Shown: positions 63,046-64,000 of the stretch, piece by piece
Numbering within the stretch: position 1 is the stretch's first letter
Layout of the letters: each line of letters starts with the position of its first letter
Source: Cepaea nemoralis
Taxonomy: Eukaryota; Mollusca; Gastropoda; Stylommatophora; Helicidae
DNA: 64,000 nucleotides
Direction: 5' to 3'
Assembly (NCBI GenBank): GCA_014155875.1
Contig: JACEFZ010018186.1
Coordinates: 310,001 to 374,000, forward strand
Notes under the pieces: model-generated
Databases searched by the model: none
Told to the model about the DNA's origin: nothing
Seen by the model: the letters and a program-made list of their open reading frames with translations, nothing else
Made by a program: the position numbers and the translations under genes

Positions 63046-63119
63046 ATCGTTGGTTAACAACCTTACTACATACGCTATCGCTTGTCTGATATAAAAAAGT
63101 GCTCCGAGTTCAACCCCTA

Positions 63120-63915
63120 GATAGGCAGAATTATTTTACCCCCACTGATTGGTTCAAACATTTGTCCTGTCTGTATCACCATTATTGTGGTCAAGAGGGC
63201 ATTGGTGGAGTGGAACCAATTTGTGAGAGTGTGGCAAGGGAAACAAAAATGTAAAGATTTCCCCCTTTCTTTGTAACCCCCCTGTCACATGTAAATGTGT
63301 TCAAGGAATGAAATATACTAATGGGTAATGTCCTATGTTGTAAACACAAAATATCACAGATATCTCCAGAGTAAACACAAGTACTCATCTTTATGATATT
63401 ATAATTTAGCATACATGAGTGCGAGAAAGAAACAGGAAAATGTGAGTGAATGTTGAATGAATGAATACAAAATCACAGATGGTTACCAAACCAATGAGAT
63501 TGTAAAAATTTGTGTTAAATACAAATGCTTGTCTTATTTTTACCGAGTGGAAGTGATGGTATTGGTGGGGTTGGAGCCGACAGGTGAGGGGGTGGCAGGG
63601 TAAATAACAACGGTGCACTATTATCTGCTTGTTGTTTTGTAATGTTTCCTCACAACTTTTATCAATGCAAAAATGTTCCAATGTATAAAATGTTTGTAAA
63701 TTTTTTGCATATGTCACCTACACGCCCACATGCAACGCTTTGTAATTACACGAACAATACACTTTGCAACGATTTTAACACTCAATAAAAAAAATTTTTA
63801 AAGAAATTTTGCCCTTAACAAGGGCCTTAAACGAAAAGTTTGATTACTGCGACTGTTCCGCCATCGTCTCAGTCCGCCAGTTGATCTTTGCCTGTAAAAT
63901 TTTTTGTAAATACTT

Positions 63916-63949
<34 letters not shown>

Positions 63950-64000
63950 GTTTGTTTTTTTCAAACAAAGGGAGAGCAAAGGGGAAAAATGAATGAACCC
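63120..64000 (+). repeat. family A copies, Tx1 3' UTR-like block and repeat B (copy 2)
   Basis: 63,120-63,320 is a family A piece. 63,345-63,510 matches the 3' UTR of Tx1-a at 12,580-12,750. 63,545-63,800 is a family A copy ending 'aacactcaataaa'. 63,805-64,000 repeats 7,790-7,990 with a T-run at 63,917-63,948. The recurrence of UTR, A and B together again points to one composite element. Confidence 0.6.

Overview
This is repeat-dominated nuclear DNA from an invertebrate animal. LINE, Penelope-like and LTR retroelement families, tRNA-derived SINEs, long microsatellites and CT-rich satellite fill most of the window. No intact host gene with introns can be supported. Two fragments resemble animal cellular genes: a DENR-like (translation re-initiation factor) retropseudogene near 59.6-60.0 kb and a fragment resembling the ISG12/IFI27 family near 9.5-9.7 kb. 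The family mix would suit a mollusc or another spiralian, but the sequence alone does not settle the taxon.

Layout. 0-9.4 kb: SINE copies, one with an 11-bp target-site duplication (TSD); a 5'-truncated CR1/Jockey-like LINE on the minus strand (1.14-4.04 kb); an RTE-like 3' fragment; and several copies of a dispersed repeat called family A here. 9.4-12.8 kb: the ISG12-like fragment next to a Tx1/L1-like LINE (Tx1-a) whose reverse transcriptase is broken at the YADD motif by an RNase H module from another LINE. 13.97-25.4 kb: an RTE-like LINE on the minus strand, split in its endonuclease by an ~8.07-kb foldback element (about 16,320-24,387). That element has inverted arms of 3.7 and 2.8 kb built from tandem modules, and its left arm carries a 5'-truncated LINE with a 12-bp TSD.

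25.4-33.3 kb: a probable solo LTR inside a family A copy, then a Penelope-like element (PLE, minus strand) whose ORF is interrupted by a 4.43-kb insert with a 14-bp TSD. The insert is CT satellite ending in a segment with a hammerhead-ribozyme-like core. 33.3-35.3 kb: a run of hairpins, including histone-mRNA-like stem-loops, a hAT-like end and a tRNA-derived SINE. 35.28-43.56 kb: a degenerate but almost fully represented Gypsy element (minus strand; gag, protease, RT, RNase H, integrase).

43.9-55.2 kb: a second Tx1 copy (Tx1-b) and a second LTR element (LTR-2, minus strand) with a gag-like ORF but no visible pol. LTR-2 has a 2.4-kb stretch dense in unrelated small hairpins and a tRNA-like primer-binding region preceded by 35-bp repeats. 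55.2-64 kb: unassigned sequence with a 63-bp hairpin repeat, a PLE end fragment, the DENR retropseudogene, a LINE linker fragment, another SINE, a second copy of a ~620-bp repeat, a third Tx1 copy (Tx1-c, minus strand) and more family A copies.

Nothing here works as a pathway. Every retroelement ORF carries stops, frameshifts or truncations. The useful information is the nesting order (which element sits inside which, and with what TSD) and the repeated evolution of structured RNA or DNA: long foldback arms, hairpin arrays, a ribozyme-like core and a tRNA-like primer site.
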